A stretch of 64,000 bases of DNA from Hortaea werneckii (Eukaryota; Ascomycota; Dothideomycetes; Mycosphaerellales; Teratosphaeriaceae). The notes beneath the pieces were generated by a model. That model was not told the origin of the DNA. It did not search any database and saw only the letters and a list, made by a program, of their open reading frames with translations. Positions within the stretch are counted from its first letter, which is position 1. Each line of letters opens with the position of its first letter. Of the stretch, positions 25,028 to 35,467 are shown piece after piece. The stretch covers positions 744,001 to 808,000 of the forward strand of contig JBAOKB010000147.1 in assembly GCA_037044905.1 (NCBI GenBank), written 5' to 3'. A program made the position numbers and the translations under genes.

Positions 25028-25997
25028 GGTTGCGGTGGTGTTGCTGTGGGATTAAGGGAGGTGTCGCAAGCTATCGCAGACCAGCTGCTTCAGCCGGTTC
25101 CAAGCGTGACGTCGTAAGGGTGGATGGGTGTTGTTGTTGCTGTAGTGGTGGTGAAGGTGGCTGTTGTGACGGGTGGAGCGAAGGGGAATGGTCTCGCGGT
25201 GGAGTACAAGACCGGTATGATTATTGGGAAGATGCTGTGTTGCAGTGATCAACAATGGGAGAAGCGAGTTGGGGGAACTTTTCGCAGCAAGCCCACCCGC
25301 CGCCCAGCTGCATGCCTCCTCGACCTTAGCGGTACGTGTCCTCGACGAATCCCACTTCGCCTTCTCCAAGGGTCCGGGCCCACGTACACCCTGGCCCGGC
25401 TTCTACGGCCGCCCGCCAAACGCCAACCTTACTGGGCCTTAGTCTCTCAATTAATCCCTGCTGCGACGCGAATCAAGGCTTGTTTGGCTGCCTGCCTCGG
25501 TTTTGCCGGTACTGGACGGAACTATCCGACCCGCACTATGGGGTCGCGACCATTCCTGCATTGAACCTTCCATTTTGATCGACAAGACTACCTCGCTCCA
25601 TCACAACATACTGATACATACTGCACTGCGCTGTACACGCCACCACGACACACGCTTGCTTGCGACAGCAGATGATCAAAGGTCACAATCAAGCAAAGAC
25701 TACAACAGTGGTCTGAATTAGGAGCTGTTCATCCCAGCACCTAAAAATGGCTGATATGGGCAAGGTGCAAAGTTATCGTTATAGATCCACCTCCTATATC
25801 GAGTTAAGGGGTCACCCCCACGAACAGATTTTCGAAACAATCGACCCCTTATCAAACTCAGGCGCGAAAGAAGAAAGAGAAAAGAAAAGAAAAGGGAGTT
25901 AGAAAGGCGAAAGAAATCTCGCCCCTCATACGCCACCAAGTTCCTTCACTCGCCATCCCATAACTTAATCGGATTTCTCGGAGACCCTGGTCCCCCC
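25028..25997. other. Intergenic with purine-rich tract
   Basis: This contains the MPG1 promoter region, with GTTGTTG/GGTGG-rich sequence near 25,110-25,190, and a purine-rich tract near 25,860-25,910. No supported gene. Confidence 0.45.
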
Positions 25998-27797
25998 TTA
26001 TTCACTCACCTTCCCAGATCCTTTTCCTTTCTCCAACGCGTCGCTCCTCTGCCTCTGGGCACGCTGCTTAGAAGCCTCCTGCCGGTAATCAGAAAAAATG
26101 GAGAGCACTTGTATCAAGACCGCGAGTACAGCTAACCCCATGAGCAACAGGAGAGGCGTGGGAGAACTGTCGTTGCTCGCCGAAGTCCCCTTGCCAGGAT
26201 GGTTCATGTGGTTCGTATGGTTCAGGAGCGGAAGCTGCACTCCCCCATTCTGCTGCGGTTCAACCGCGACGACTTGAGCAGTAGGCTTGGTGATGGCGAG
26301 AGCGTCCCCCCTTTCCCCTTTCCCACCCTCCCCACCTTCCACCACCCCCGGAACAACGACCACCACCACCTCCGCCTCACCACTCCGCGGAACCAACCCC
26401 CTCATCCCCGCAAACGCCGCATCCGCATCCTCCCACGCATCCTCCCCGCCCACCTGCACACTCGTACTCCCCACCGTCTCACTCTGACTCTGGAAATCGT
26501 AAAACCCCTTCCCACTATGCTCCTCCTCCACCGCATGCTTCTCCTCCTGCTGGATCTCCAGCCCCTTGGGCCGTCCCTCCTCTCCGCCTTCTTCCCGGCT
26601 GCCAGCCGTATCCCGGATGCGAGCTCCACGCGATATGGTTCGAGTCCCTGTCGTCTTCCGTCTGGTACAGGTTATGCGTGCCGTTCTTGTCCTGGTGTAA
26701 GGTCTCCTTGTCTCGTCCGAGGAGCGGTGGATGTCCATGTCCGAGCCCGCGCCGTTAGGGTATCCCGTGCGAGCTTTCCAGACTTTGTCCTCCTTGTCGT
26801 GGCTGTCGCTGTGGTCCGAGAAGTCGTTCGGTGCGGAGTGGACGTCGTGGGATCCGGATTCTTGGTCGGATTCCTTGCCTTCGAAGACGGTCGTGGCGTT
26901 GTCGTCGTCAACGGGGCTTTGCATCGTGCCGGACCATTGTTGGGAGTTGGTGTTTGGCTCGACGGCCGAGCCAGTGGGTTGGGATGCGCTGGATGGGACG
27001 GCCGGGCTGGAAGAGGGAGAAGCGACGGCTCCATTTGGAGCATTCGGTTCCCCCGTCGGCTCACTGGCCAAATAGAACGGTTCAGTGGGTTGAGCGGGGC
27101 TGAACGAAACCGCAGAGTCGGCTGAGAAGAAACCGCGGTCCCCGGCTGCGAGCTGGCGGCCTGAGACGGCCACCCCATCCCCGCCCAACCTCCGGAGGGG
27201 ATCGGCGGACGACCACTAGTAGCCGGCCACGCCCACGCGGTGCTCAGATAGCTTCCCGCGCCTAGGACGTTGGTAGGCAGACTGGTTTGACTCGCAGCTG
27301 GCTCCGAGACGGACGACGAGCTCGCTGATTTGCCCTGCTGACTTTGACCAGACCAGGACCCGGTATTGTCGCTCGAAGCGCCAGCCGGGTACGTCTTTTG
27401 AGCGCTCTGTGGAGCTGAAGTAGAAGCAACAGGCGATTCATTACTTTGGCCACTTGAAACACCAGCCGGATAAGTCGCCTGAGCGCTCTGTGGAGCTGAG
27501 GTCGAGGTACTGGGCGAGCCACCGCGTGGGCTAGACGAACTCGCAGAGTTTCCATCCGAGGCGACAGCGGGAGAAGTCGTCTGAGCACTCTCCAGAGCCG
27601 AAGGCGAGGCACGAGACGGTCTGAAACCAGGCGGTAGGAAGACCGCCGGGTCAGTCCCGGGCACTTTGCCTACAATCGCATCGTTCTCCTTGGACGAGTG
27701 CGACTCGTGATAGTCGTGCACATCTGCCGATCCCCAAACAGTCCGTGTTAGTGGTGTTGTTCAGCAACTTCTGGTTTTCCAAGGATGATGAACGAGT

Positions 27798-27852
<55 letters not shown>

Positions 27853-28217
27853 GACGGGGAAAAAAGGATTCAGGACTTACTTCCTTCATCATGAACCTTC
27901 GTCTCGTTCTTGGCCCTGTTTTGCTCCCACACGCAGACCTGCGAGCCGGTCTTAGGGTCTTTCCAACAGTGCTGTTGATGCTGCTGTTTCGGCGGGCCAG
28001 GAGGCTTCTGCTGATTTCCGTCGCCAGCGGGTACTGGAGGTCCGGCAGCAGGAGGGGGTCCGGCAGCAGGAGGGGGTCCGGCAGCAGGAGGAGGACCCCA
28101 ACCTGCAGGAGGAACCCAACCTGGAGGCGGTCCTGAAGGCGGTTGAGGAGGCGATCCACCAGACGCAGGCGGTGCAGAACCGCTCTGCCGAGCGAAGACT
28201 TGGGGTAAGAAAGGCAT
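25998..28217 (-). CDS. Hypothetical Pro/Ser-rich single-pass membrane protein, frame uncertain
   Basis: I do not recognise a family. Exon 1 (28217-27881) encodes a proline-rich start with three tandem copies of PPPAAG and then a Trp/Cys-containing segment (HCWKDPKTGSQVCVWEQ). A 157-nt intron carrying a TA microsatellite follows. Exon 2 from 27723 encodes Ser/Thr/Ala/Gln-rich sequence with repeated SAPQSAQ..TYPAG units, an acidic region, and near the C-terminus one hydrophobic segment (TPLLLLMGLAVLAVLIQVL) followed by a basic tail. The coding-like frame appears to change near 27,080-27,190 and again near 26,710 and 26,600, so single-base errors or extra introns are likely. The end at 25998 belongs to the frame with the membrane segment. 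The topology suggests a surface or endomembrane protein with a disordered exposed region; function unknown. Confidence 0.55.
27798..27848. repeat. (TA)n microsatellite inside an intron
   Basis: About 50 bp of uninterrupted alternating T and A lie within the first intron of the Pro/Ser-rich membrane-protein gene. Confidence 0.95.
28034..28092. repeat. 18-bp coding tandem repeat
   Basis: Three near-perfect copies of an 18-bp unit (ggtccggcagcaggaggg) encode the PPPAAG repeats of the adjacent hypothetical protein. Confidence 0.85.
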
Positions 28218-29244
28218 GATCGATTGATCTCCTTGACTACCTTTGATCTAGATAATGAATCGATTAAGCAATGCTCAGGTTCTTCGAGGCTAAGCCGACG
28301 TGGGAACGTGAGCGAGCGTGGGGAAAGAGGAAGTGAGGGGGCGAGTGTGCGGAGAGCCGAAAGAATAATAAAAGGGTAGGGAAAGAGAAGAGGAGTGTGG
28401 ACGTGGAAGGAGGGAAAAGTACGCGGTAGATCAGATATGCAATATCAACCAAAAAAAGAAAGAATCCTCTGGTTGGCTTTTTCGGGAGGTTGGGTGGGCG
28501 GACTCATCTGACTTTTTTTTTTTTTTTTTTTTTTTTTGCAACTATCGATTATGTTTCCAAGTGTTTCGTCCAACGGAAGCCAGATTCGTGTGTGCAGATG
28601 TTGTGAAAGTGAACTGGACTTCCAAGTAGAGATTTAGAGGTACAAGGAAGCGAGGTTAGTATTGGGTAAAAGTACTGTAAGGCGGTATTGCGCTTGCTGT
28701 TCGGTCGTAAGGCCGGGTAGGGAGACGAGGGATGGAGGTTCCCTTCCTTTCTTCGCATGGTCTCCTGCCAGATGGCTTGAAACAACACGAAATCCAGTTT
28801 TAGCTGGTGAGAGGTCTGTTGGGAACAATGAATAAAAAAAAGAAAAGAAAAAACAGCAGGAAGGAAACAAGAGAGGCGGAAAAGGGAGAAGGAGTAAGTA
28901 GCTTTGAAGCAGGTATCGCAAAAATGTAACAATTCCAAAGACCAAAATCTGTACTGCCGATTAAGCAGTACACCCATCACCCCAAAAGGTAGAAAAAACG
29001 ACGAACAAAGCAACGCCTGTAGGGTCGCGGCGGGAAATCTATATCCCAGGCCAAAGGGGTACCACCCCGTCCTCGCTTCATCACCCTCCCTCTCCCGCCT
29101 TAACCGGCGCAAACATGACCTCTCTCAATTGCCCGCCACGATTTGGCATTGGTGCGTGCGGGAGAACTTCCAAAGACGAAGAAAATCCGAAATACGGAAA
29201 TAATAGCGGGGAAAAAAAAATCCGCAGGACGAAGATGCGGCCTC
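28218..29244. other. Intergenic with poly-T tract
   Basis: There is no supported gene. A run of about 24 T occurs at 28,514-28,537, and purine-rich tracts occur around 28,840-28,890. This is the promoter of the membrane-protein gene and the 3' flank of STU2. Confidence 0.5.
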
Positions 29245-32200
29245 TTATTGTCCACGGCTGAGATTCTGTCGCGCCTGTAGCAGGGGGGAAACCACAAAGT
29301 CAGCATTCCGCGATTGTTTTCAAGGAGACAAATAGGATATACCACATCCACCCAAAAAAGGAAAGAAAAAAAGAAAAAGGAAGGGGATACAAAAGGAACA
29401 GCAACCCATCAAAAAAAAAAAAAAGGAAAAAAACAAACAAACTCACCTTCATCATCTCAATCCTCGCCTTCAAATTCTGCGTCACCTCAGCCGCACGCCG
29501 CCAACTCTCCACTCCTTCCGACTGACTCCCACTCCCACCCCCACTCACACTCCCTCCACGGTCTAAACTCCCACTCGGCCTTCCCCCCTCTCCACTCCCT
29601 CTACCCCCTACCTCAGCAGACGAAAGCGGCGTAGCCCTTCCCGAGGAATACCCTCCGTTGGAGAGAGGACGGGAGGAAGCGTATTGTTGGCGGGGAGAAG
29701 CTAGATTAAAGCCCTTTGGCGGCGGGCCATCGTCGGCGGAGGAGGCAGATGGGATATTTTCCTTGCCGGCCTCCCCGTCGGCGTCGGCAGCGGACGGTCG
29801 TCCGTCTGCACTGCCGCTGGCCCCGAGACCGAACGAGCCATGGCGGGATGATGATGATGAGGGAGGGGGATTGTACGACCGACTCGAGCCGTAGGCAGGC
29901 CTGATCCCGCCGGCGTTCCCACCACCGGTCCCAGCATTATTACCGCCGAAAGACCCGCGATCGTCGGGGAACGAACCGAACCCCGCGGGGACCTCGAGGG
30001 GCGGACTCATAGCCCCGCCACACCCCCACCATTCCCCCTCCCCAACCGACTCATCTCCCTCTTCATCCTCTCGACCTCGCGCCCCAGACTCCCCGCCCGC
30101 TCATCCGCAGCCTCAGCATCGGACCGCGCACGCGTAAGCTGCGTCTCTTTCGCTTTGATCTGCAGGACGTCGCGCGTATGGTCCTCGATCAGCTGGGCGT
30201 TCTGGACTTGGAGCTCCGCGAGCTGGGAGGAGAGTTTCATTTTGTCCTGGCGGAGGTCCGAGGTTTGGTTGCGCAGGAGGTCGACCTCGGCGCGGAGGTC
30301 GTGGAGTTCTTGGCGCTCGATGGAGCTGAGGCCGGAGCTTGTGGGTTGGGAGTGGGAGGCGGGTTGGTTTTCTTCGGAGGTTGAGACGGTTCGGCTTGGG
30401 CTGGGTGGTGCGGCGGCTGCGGCGGGTTTGCCGAGGGGTCTTCCGGCTAGACCGCGTCCTGCGCCGCCTAGGCCGGCGGGTTTGGGGACTGCGGGTGGTG
30501 CCTCGTCCATGACTACGCCTTGGCGTTTGGGACTCGCGGTTCCGGCGCCGGGGGCTTTGAGGCCGGAGCCAGGCTTGGCGAGGCCGGAGGGGCCTTCAGG
30601 CCGCTGCCGGGAGGCTTGATGCCGCCTGGTTTGGCACCCGGTCGGCTTGTCGCTCTCGGCTTGAGCTCACCGGGATCTTCTGCAGGCGGGGGACTGGCTG
30701 CCTTCGCGGGCGCGGCTGGCTTCTTCACCCCTGGCGCTGGACGTCTCCCACCTGGTGCGGGCTTCTTTCCTGCAGGTGCCGCCGCAGCTTTAGGTGGTGG
30801 TGCGGCCTTGGGCTTCCATTTCGCTTTGACCTCTGCCGCATCGCTGAACTCTTTGATCTTGTTCTTGCGAATGTCGTCCAGTCCGTCTAGGTGGTTGAGC
30901 ATGTTTCTATCTGTCATGATCTTCCACAGCACGCCCAGAATCTCCGCGCCTGCATCTCTGAGGCTGGCAACACTTTCGGTAAGGAGTTTCTTGCCGGCTT
31001 CGGAAAGTTCCTTGGTCTGCTCGAGACTGGGTGCATCACGAGTCGCTTTCAGACATCGGATGAGGAATTTGGCGGAATGCTCTTTGATCTGCGGGTTCTT
31101 GTTTTTCAACGCCTCGAGCACTTCGGGCTGGATGTCACTTAAGCTGGTACTCATGAAGACAGCATCGCACGCTGCAGCAATAGCATCCGTGACCGAAGCC
31201 TTCTTCTCCTTGAATCGCTCGAGCATCGGTGATAGAATCGTGCCCTTGTATCGTGAGAACGCCTTGCGCAGACCCTTGGCTATGCATTCCACACAGTTCG
31301 CTGCGACAGTAACGACAGCGATATTGGCATCCTTCATACTCTTTGCGCAGCCGCGAATCAGATCGTCAAATTGCCCTTCCTGTATCGCCGGAACGTTCAC
31401 CGCTGCGTACAGCTCATCCAAAGCTTCCTTCCTATCCTTCCATTTCGAAGAGGCTAATCTGTCGGTGAAGTCTTTTGGAACCTTGGCCAGAACATCTACT
31501 GCTTCAAACTCGGGCTCAAGATCGATGCCTGCATCCTCTTCACCCTCGCCTTCTCCTCCCTCTTCTCCGTCTTCACCGTTATCTCCCGTCGCTGCAGCCG
31601 CCTCGGCCGCGGCTTGTTGTGATCGCAGTAATCTCTCCTGCTTCGGCTGTGGCTCGGCCTTGACCGGCTCAAACAGCTTGTCCAGATCTTTCTGCTGTAC
31701 CTCCTTCAGCTCGCCCCAGAAGAGCGGCTTCATCGCTTCGCGGAGCCATCGATACAGTTCGACGGTCAGGTTCTGGGCTTCCGCTCGCACGTTCTTGTCC
31801 GCATGCGCGAAGACCTTTGGTAAAAGCTTGATGACGGGTTTCGGTTCGACGGTCTTGCAACCGTAGGCGTGGTAGATGTTGGTGAGAGCGGAGAGGGCGG
31901 CGGTGATTAGCTTCGGCATCTTGTGGGAGAGGTAAGGGAGGATCTCCTCGATGATGGGATCGGGCTTGTCCAGTTCGATGAGCAGCAGGAGCGACTCCAT
32001 GGCCGCCGTCTTGGCTGCCGGTCTTCCCGTCAGACCTTTCTCTACGATGCCTCCTACGGTGTTGGATCTCGTCTTCCGCGCTCCCTCGGTCCCTGATGCC
32101 TCGAGGAAAGCATTGTAGGCGCCTAAGGCTTCTTGCTGCGCGGCGACATTGCTATCACTCACAGCAGCCTTCCACAGTCCCGACTCTAATATGAATTCGC

Positions 32201-32336
32201 GTACGATGGGATCGGTCGGCTGTGCAGTGCGGAACTCCTTGGTGGCCGTCTCATAGCCGCCTTTCCGGGCCTTCCAATTCTTGTGCTGAAACTGATCGGG
32301 GAGGGGGAGATTGGCGAATTCTTCTTCTTCGCCCAT
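29245..32336 (-). CDS. STU2: XMAP215/Dis1-family microtubule polymerase with two apparent frameshifts
   Basis: This protein binds tubulin through TOG domains and promotes plus-end growth at spindle pole bodies, kinetochores and microtubule tips. Residues about 1-240 form TOG1 and about 285-520 TOG2 (each with HEAT-like repeats such as DRLASSKWKDRKEALDEL). A Lys/Pro/Ala-rich basic linker, a coiled coil (IERQELHDLRAEVDLLRNQ), and a Ser/Gly-rich tail that binds partners in the family follow. A 172-nt intron (29446-29275) leads to a 30-nt last exon ending KARQNLSRGQ, typical of fungal Stu2/Alp14. The frame breaks twice in the low-complexity parts. One base seems to be missing in the GG at 30518-30519 (plus-strand CC) and one in the G-run at 30013-30016 (plus-strand CCCC). 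Joined length would be about 900 residues, as expected. Head-to-head with PAC1. Confidence 0.88.
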
Positions 32337-33195
32337 GGTTGGGGATTATGGTGATGCAGTAATGTTGGGTGATGATATTCGCTCGTGCGCAAGACGAGAG
32401 TGGTGTATGTACAGCGCCTCTCTCTCTCTCCTATGTTTCGGACGAAAGTCGCACGCCTCGAGGTAGCTGGGGTTGTTGATGTTGTGTTTCGTTGTTGGCG
32501 CGGGCGCAATGCGACAACGTGTAGAAAATGCGCATTCGGGGTCGCAGAGGAGATTGTTTACGTATGACGAGTATGGTCGTGACGTGGTGTTGTTGTGGTC
32601 GGTAAGGAGATTTTTCGGGGATGAACGGGTGGATGGGAGCCCAAGCAGTGCAGGCGGCAGTCCTGGGCAGGTGTGCTGGGCTGGTCTGTGATGGTCGCGC
32701 TGTCAACAAAGATGTGGGGAGCAACGACTTGCAGCACTGCTGACATGAGCCACTGACTGACGCCACACTTGTCTGTGTCTGCGGGGCTCGTGCGCGCTTG
32801 CTTGCTGTACAGCTGCATACATTACTGTACCACACCTTAAGGTACCCAGGTAGTGTATACAGTAATTGCTATACAGTACCGCAATTGCGACAGACGACAT
32901 TAACCGAGCTTCAATCAATCCCATGTCGGGCTTCTGATTGCGACAGTTGAGGACGTCAGTCACGTGTCCCGCCGTCCAACATCATCCCCATCCGCAAGAA
33001 GCTACTCATCCAGTCATCCAAAACATCCCAATTTCCTACCGACCTTAGGTACCCGGTAGCTGCAGCACGGTCGAGAGGGGGACAGAGACCCAAGCGCAAT
33101 CCCCTCTACACCCCGCCAAGAGGATTCCTTCCACCTCACACATACACAGTATCTAAGCGGATGGTGAGGAGGCGGAGGCCGCCCTACCCCCAACC
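32337..33195. promoter_or_regulatory. Bidirectional promoter region STU2 / PAC1
   Basis: An 859-bp region separates the two divergent start codons. It contains a short TC microsatellite near 32,418-32,430 and two GGTACC-containing segments (near 32,841 and 33,049). No gene is supported. Confidence 0.5.
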
Positions 33196-34681
33196 ATGAG
33201 CAACCTCCTCACCTCCCGCCAGGCGGAGGAGCTGTACGTCCCTCCCAATCCTCCCTTCCCAATCCGTCGCGCTCTCCCGCTGATCGCCTGCTGACAGCCA
33301 CAAGTCCCTCATCGCCTACCTCTCCGCCTGCGGCCATACCGCCGCCGCCCAAGCCGTGCGCGACGACGTGAACTTACCCGAATCCTCTTTCGATCCCGCC
33401 ACCACCAAGAAATACGAAGGCTTGCTCGAGAAAAAATGGACCAGTGTCGTCCGCTTACAGAAGAAGATTATGGACCTCGAATCCCGCACGACCCAGTTAC
33501 AGCAGGAATTGGACTCAGCAACCCCGAGCTCCTTAGCACAAAGACGGAATCATGACCCCAAGACGTGGCTGCCGCGGGCGCCCGCACGGCATACCTTACA
33601 ATCCCACCGCCAACCCATCACGAGCGTCGCCTTCCACCCACTTTTCAGCAGCTTAGCAAGCGGCAGCGAAGACTGCACCATCAAAATCTGGGACTACGAG
33701 CTGGGCGAACTGGAACGGACGCTGAAATCCCACACCAAAGCCGTCCTCGACGTCGACTTCGGCGGACCCAGAGGCAACACGCTCCTGGCGAGCTGCAGCT
33801 CCGACCTGACCGTCAAACTCTGGGATCCCGCCGACGAATACAAAAACATCCGCACGCTGCCCGGCCACGACCACAGCGTCAGCAGCGTACGCTTCATTCC
33901 GTCCGGCGCCGCCGGCGCCCCCTTAAGCGGCAATCTGCTCGCATCCGCCAGCCGCGACCGCACCATCCGCATCTGGGACGTGACGACAGGCTACTGCCTG
34001 CGCACGCTCCGGGGCCACGGGGACTGGGTGCGCTCCCTCTCCCCCTCCCCGGACGGCCGGTACCTGCTCTCGACCTCGTCGGACCAAACCTCGCGGCTCT
34101 GGGACCTCAGCCTGCCGGACACCAACGCCCTGAAACAGACCTTGCTCGCCCACGACCACGTGGTGGAAACCTGCGCCTTAGCTCCCGCCTCCACGTACCC
34201 GCACCTCTCGGGCCTAGCAGGCCTGAAGAAACCTCCCCCCTCCAGCTCTGCGGCCGAGTTCCTCGCGACGGGGGGAAGGGATAAATTGATCAAGATTTTC
34301 GGCACGAATGGGATCTGTCTCAAGACGTTATCGGGCCATGATAATTGGATCCGGGCCCTTGCTTTTCACCCGGGGGGCAAGTATTTGTTGTCCGCGAGTG
34401 ATGATAAGACGATTCGATGTTGGGACCTCGCGCAGGAGGGGAAGTGTGTCAGGGTTGTGGAGGCGGCGGATCATTTTGTGAGTTCGGTGAGGTGGGCGCC
34501 GAGTTTGTTTAAGGATCCGGCGGTAGCTGCGGGGCAGGGTGGGACTGGGGGGGATGGGTCAGGGGACGGGGCAGGGGGTGTGCAGGTTAATGGGAATGCC
34601 GGGGCGGAGAAGGAGGAGCAGATTAGATGTTTGGTGGCGTGTGGGAGTGTGGATTTGAATGTGAGGGTGTTTAGTGCGTGA
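33196..34681 (+). CDS. PAC1: LIS1-type nuclear distribution protein
   Basis: PAC1/LIS1 binds dynein and holds it at microtubule plus ends, driving nuclear and spindle positioning in hyphae. Exon 1 (33196-33233) encodes [13 protein letters not shown]; a 64-nt intron follows, then exon 2 (33298-34681), for about 473 residues. A LisH dimerisation motif ([17 protein letters not shown]) begins the protein. A short coiled coil ([21 protein letters not shown]) follows, and then a WD40 propeller with recognisable repeats ending in TIKIWD, TVKLWD, TIRIWD, TSRLWD, KLIKIF, TIRCWD and LNVRVF. The insertion in the last blades is Gly-rich and low in complexity, typical of fungal PAC1. Strong GC bias in codon use; no frame breaks. 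Confidence 0.97.
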
Positions 34682-35467
34682 TGGAATTAGGATGGATGGA
34701 TGATGTTAGAGGCGAGGGGGGACACAATTAAGAGGAGTGGCTTTCGTGGTGATCACCCTTTGCCGGAAATGGCTGAATAGAGGAGATGTCCTGTTTTGGG
34801 AGATGAGACGAGGAAGTAGGGTCTGGAGAAGAAGCTGAGGAAGGGAAGGATGAAGCAGCGCACACACACACGCCATAGACAGCATACAGATATTCTTTGC
34901 AAAATGCCATGCAACGTGATGATGACCAGCATTTAATTCATGGCTTTTTGGGAGTAAAGGCGAAGAGTAGACAGATCTTCTTGCGTTTCGTTTTACTTCG
35001 TTCTCTTTCCTCTTCCTTTGGTTCCTTGCTCTCGTCCCCTCAGCTTTCCTTTTCGCTTTTAATCCTCTCCTCTCTAGTCGGATCACATGGCTCTAGTTGT
35101 ACGTGTGCCTGATCTTTCTCACTGTTGTGTATTCTGTCTACAAAGTCGGGTCTTTGATAGTGAGGATGGGAGGCGGCGCGTAGGAGTTAGCCATCGCTCG
35201 AGACTGAGACTCTAGGGTAATGGTCTCGTACTCGTAGATGGAGAGCTACGAGCTCAACGATGTATATGAGCGGTTCCCGAAACCGTGGACTTCTGAGATT
35301 TCCTAGTCAGGGGTTGAGGATGAATATGTCGGAATAGCAGTCTCTTTATCCCCGAATCCATATGAACGACCCCCCAAAACTTCGAGATGAGCTGTTGTTC
35401 GATACCGTGGATTCCTGAGTTTCTCGGCCAGAGGCTGAGTGTGGATGTGTCGGAAAAGCCGTCTCGG
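34682..35467. other. 3' flanks of PAC1 and HET gene
   Basis: This convergent intergenic region has no supported gene. It contains an imperfect direct repeat (annotated separately) and a CA-rich microsatellite near 34,860. Confidence 0.5.
35282..35465. repeat. Imperfect direct repeat, two ~62-bp copies
   Basis: 35,282-35,344 and 35,404-35,465 share the same order of blocks: accgtgga, ctgag, a Pu/Py-matched core, atgtcgga/gtgtcgga and gtctc. By eye, identity is about 75-80 percent. The second copy abuts the stop codon of the HET gene. Confidence 0.7.

Noticed and set aside
26199..27125. 308-codon plus-strand frame with hydrophobic and basic stretches
   Set aside because: It overlaps the minus-strand membrane-protein gene, has no domain, and its composition is explained by the antisense of Ser/Pro/Glu-rich coding sequence.
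30520..31866. 448-codon plus-strand open frame opposite STU2
   Set aside because: It is the reverse shadow of the GC-rich TOG-protein coding sequence. The minus strand carries clear TOG domains, while this frame has no family signature.
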